This document shows, one piece after another, positions 61,839 to 64,000 of a stretch of DNA of 64,000 bases. The notes under the pieces are model-generated. The model was given only the letters and a program-made list of their open reading frames with translations. It did not search any database and was not told the DNA's origin. The stretch is from a bacterium (lineage in GTDB: Bacteria; Myxococcota_A; Polyangia; Nannocystales; Nannocystaceae). The stretch is taken from positions 372,001 through 436,000 of the forward strand of contig JANSYI010000002.1 in the NCBI GenBank assembly GCA_024742475.1, read 5' to 3'. Position 1 is the first letter of the stretch; every line of letters starts with the position of its first letter. A program made the position numbers and the translations under genes.

Positions 61839-63122
61839 ATGGACCAAGCGACCGCCCAACGAGAAGCAGCCACGATCCTCGCCGCGGCCGATGCCCTCGG
61901 CGCCGACGAAGCCACCGCGATGATCCGGCAGTACTTCGCGCCGAACTACTCGCTGATTCTCGACGACCCCGTCGTGAAGGCCGAGGGTCCGTGGCTCTAC
62001 ACGCGCAACGGCAACAAGATCTTCGACGGCGTCGCCGCATACTCGGCCGCCAACCTCGGGCACGGGCATCCGCTCGTCCGCGAGGTCCTCAAGGGTTTCC
62101 TCGATGCGCAGCAGCCCACCGTGCTCGGCCGCTTCCTCGGCAACCCGTACATGGGGCTGTTCGGCAAGAAGATCTGCGAGCTCTCGGGGTTCGAGCGATT
62201 CCTGCCCGCCAACGGTGGCGTCGAAGGACCCGAGGCCGCGATCAAGCTCGCGCGTCGCTGGGCGCACAAGGTCAAGGGTGTCAAAGGCACGGCCGAGATC
62301 CTCTACGCCGAGGGGTGCTTTCACGGTCGGACCACCACGGTCACGCAGATGTTCGGTGACGACGAGCCCGAGGCGAAGGAAGGGTTCGGGCCGTGGACGC
62401 CCGGTTTCCGCCGCATCCCGTTCAACGACCTCGCCGCGCTCGAGGCTGCCATCACCGACACCACCGCGGCCGTACTCATCGAGCCCATTCAGGGAGAGGG
62501 CGGCATCAACGTGCCCGACGAGGGCCACCTCGCGGCTGTCTGCAAGCTCTGCAAGGAGCGCAACGTGCTCGTGATCTTCGACGAGGTCCAGACCGGCTGG
62601 GCTCGCACGGGCAACATGTTCTGCTGGATGCACGAAGGCGAGGCGGCGCGGCCCGACATCATGGCGATCGGCAAGTCCGTCAGCGGTGGATACGCCCCCG
62701 TCGCGGGCATCCTCGCCGACAACGTCCTCATGGAACTGATGGACGCCGGATCGCACGGCAGCACCTTCGGCGGGTGCCCGATCAGCAGCGCGATCGGCTA
62801 CGCGTCGCTCGTGGCGATCGAGCAAGAGGACCTCGTCGCGCAGGCGCGAGAGAAGGGCGCCTACGTCCGCGAGCGCCTCGAGGCGATCGCGGCCAAGTCA
62901 CCCCGCATCGAGACGGTGCGCGGCCGCGGGCTCATGTTCGGCATCGAGGTCACCAAGGAGGACCCCGACGCCAACGCGTTCTCGAAGAAGCTCCTGAAGA
63001 TGGGCGCAGTGATCAAGGGCACCCACCGCTGGGTCCTGCGGTTCACGCCGCCAATCGTCGCCACCCGCGACGACCTCGACCACGTGTTGGGGCTGATCGA
63101 GCAGGCGTTCGTCCCCGAGTAG
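61839..63122 (+). CDS. Class III aminotransferase, ornithine aminotransferase-like
   Basis: A 427-residue PLP enzyme. ANGGVEGPEAAIKLARRWAH, the phosphate-binding CFHGRTTTVTQMF, IFDEVQTGWARTG and the Schiff-base lysine K279 (AIGKSVSGGY) fit fold-type I class III. The sequence around GVEGPEAAIKLAR and FDEVQTG is closest to ornithine-oxo-acid transaminases, which convert ornithine and 2-oxoglutarate to glutamate semialdehyde and glutamate. Acetylornithine or other diamines cannot be excluded. Confidence 0.88.
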   Translation: MDQATAQREAATILAAADALGADEATAMIRQYFAPNYSLILDDPVVKAEGPWLYTRNGNKIFDGVAAYSAANLGHGHPLVREVLKGFLDAQQPTVLGRFLGNPYMGLFGKKICELSGFERFLPANGGVEGPEAAIKLARRWAHKVKGVKGTAEILYAEGCFHGRTTTVTQMFGDDEPEAKEGFGPWTPGFRRIPFNDLAALEAAITDTTAAVLIEPIQGEGGINVPDEGHLAAVCKLCKERNVLVIFDEVQTGWARTGNMFCWMHEGEAARPDIMAIGKSVSGGYAPVAGILADNVLMELMDAGSHGSTFGGCPISSAIGYASLVAIEQEDLVAQAREKGAYVRERLEAIAAKSPRIETVRGRGLMFGIEVTKEDPDANAFSKKLLKMGAVIKGTHRWVLRFTPPIVATRDDLDHVLGLIEQAFVPE

Positions 63123-63207
63123 GGCCGCCCCTCGGCTTCCTGGCCGCCGAGCGGACGCGCGCGTCCCAAGATGGGCCAACCGCTGGCGGCGGGACGGGCC
63201 CATCATT

Positions 63208-64000
63208 ATGAGGGCCAGCGTGGAACCCAAGCTGCGCCTCGTCGACGCGCATGGACCAGGCGCGTCCAGCGGCGGTTTCGAGCGGACGCGAGAGTCCGCC
63301 ACCGCGGTGGAGTCCTCGCCCCCCACGATGGAGCCCGATTCGGATTCGCTTCTCTTCGGTAGCGCCCTCGACGTGGTACAGCTGCCGTGTCTACGGGTCG
63401 ACGACCAAGGTGTCATCCTCGCGCTGAACAACGCCGCCGCCGAGTTCCTCGGAGTGAACCCGTCGCGCCGCGTCGCCTGCGTCGTGTCCGCGTTCTTGGC
63501 ACCCGGTCACGCGACGGGGTTCTTCCAGTTTCTCGGCCGGGTCGTCCGGACCCAACAGGACCAGCGATGCACCCTGCCCATTCGGTCGCAGACGGGCGCG
63601 GAGCGGGTCGTTCAGTTCGACGCGCGCCGAGAAGGACCCGAGAGCACGCTGCTCTCGCTGATCGACGTCTCCGAGCGAGAGTACGCCCTCGATCGACTCC
63701 GCAGCTCGGAGCAGCGGATGCGGTCACTGCTCGAGGCGCTGCCTGATGCGGTCTTCGTGATCGAAGACGACGAGGTCGTCCACTGCAACCCGGCCGCGTA
63801 CCGGATCACGGCCGTGCCACCGGTGGGTCGCAGCTTTGCGTCCCTGCTCGAGCCCGAACAGTGCCCGGTGCTCACCCGATCTGCCGGGACGCGCGACAAG
63901 CCCGAGCGCCACGAGCTCCGCTTTGCCACCGCGCAGGGCCCTGCCCGCGCGGTCGAGACCCTGTGGATGCCGCTCGAGTTCGAGGGGCGCCTCGCCTACC
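63208..64000 (+). CDS. PAS-domain signalling protein, probably a sensor kinase (3' truncated)
   Basis: The frame is open from ATG 63208 (GTG 63220 is an alternative) to the window end: 264 residues. Two PAS-like domains are visible. The first is LPCLRVDDQGVILALNNAAA with a closing LLSLIDVSEREYALDRLRSS linker helix. The second is LPDAVFVIEDDEVVHCNPAA. The helix between them resembles the PAS-PAS linker of histidine kinases, so a kinase or GGDEF domain is expected downstream. No signal peptide, hence cytoplasmic. Confidence 0.8.
   Translation, partial: MRASVEPKLRLVDAHGPGASSGGFERTRESATAVESSPPTMEPDSDSLLFGSALDVVQLPCLRVDDQGVILALNNAAAEFLGVNPSRRVACVVSAFLAPGHATGFFQFLGRVVRTQQDQRCTLPIRSQTGAERVVQFDARREGPESTLLSLIDVSEREYALDRLRSSEQRMRSLLEALPDAVFVIEDDEVVHCNPAAYRITAVPPVGRSFASLLEPEQCPVLTRSAGTRDKPERHELRFATAQGPARAVETLWMPLEFEGRLAY

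Overview
The window is high-GC, densely packed DNA from what is most likely a marine or halotolerant myxobacterium (Myxococcota, Nannocystineae; relatives of Plesiocystis, Enhygromyxa or Nannocystis). This rests on three eukaryotic-type Ser/Thr kinases, eleven predicted lipoproteins (many with Asp/Thr/Ser/Gly-rich linkers), TPR-rich proteins, a PilT-type motility ATPase and an operon making glycine betaine from glycine. The genus is inference. About 55 protein-coding genes were recognised. No tRNA, rRNA or CRISPR array was seen.

Layout. 1-3147: end of a 2-oxoglutarate dehydrogenase cluster (E2, E3) plus the ribosome-maturation factor DarP. 3171-7380: M28 peptidase lipoprotein, a beta-propeller-like protein and a lipoprotein with a di-iron ferritin-like domain. 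7428-11687: accessory block with two DUF3995 membrane-protein copies (one truncated), broken genes, a possible IS91 transposase remnant and a TetR gene with a three-site operator array. 11677-14845: lipase / LeuA-like / TPR operon. 15173-18069: korAB with a clear terminator. 18263-20711: Cys-rich lipoprotein, small gene, aminotransferase. 20801-21859: lower-GC gene with an HNH-like zinc cluster. 22099-29498: YchF, TetR, small proteins, YkgJ, TesB, class II DAHP synthase. 29636-35815: lipoproteins and two Ser/Thr kinases. 35902-39735 and 54588-56387: the two halves of a 2-hydroxyacyl-CoA dehydratase-like ATP-dependent Fe-S system. 39969-41828: desaturase-reductase-ferredoxin fusion. 42343-48824: small P-loop kinase, CysS, histidine kinase, Ser/Thr kinase-TPR. 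48811-53032: membrane hydrolase and the betaine operon (two methyltransferases and a BCCT carrier). 53391-64000: lipoprotein, Grx-NifU fusion, thymidine kinase, PilT-like ATPase, rhodanese lipoprotein, membrane protein, ornithine-type aminotransferase and the start of a PAS sensor.

The strongest novelty is regulatory. A 1277-residue double CoA-activase (35902-39735) and an HgdB/BcrBC-type protein (54588-56387), about 15 kb apart, carry the same operator array: a 20-bp palindrome CACTGACACNCGTGTCAGTG with an extra adjoining half-site pair, 33 of 37 bases identical between the loci. This links two unlinked genes into one probable regulon and one probable enzyme system.

Other notable points are a strong promoter covered by a perfect inverted repeat in front of the desaturase fusion, a very strong intrinsic terminator in the leader of the betaine operon (attenuator or sRNA end), and a recurrent -10-like hexamer 6-12 nt before start codons that suggests leaderless transcripts.
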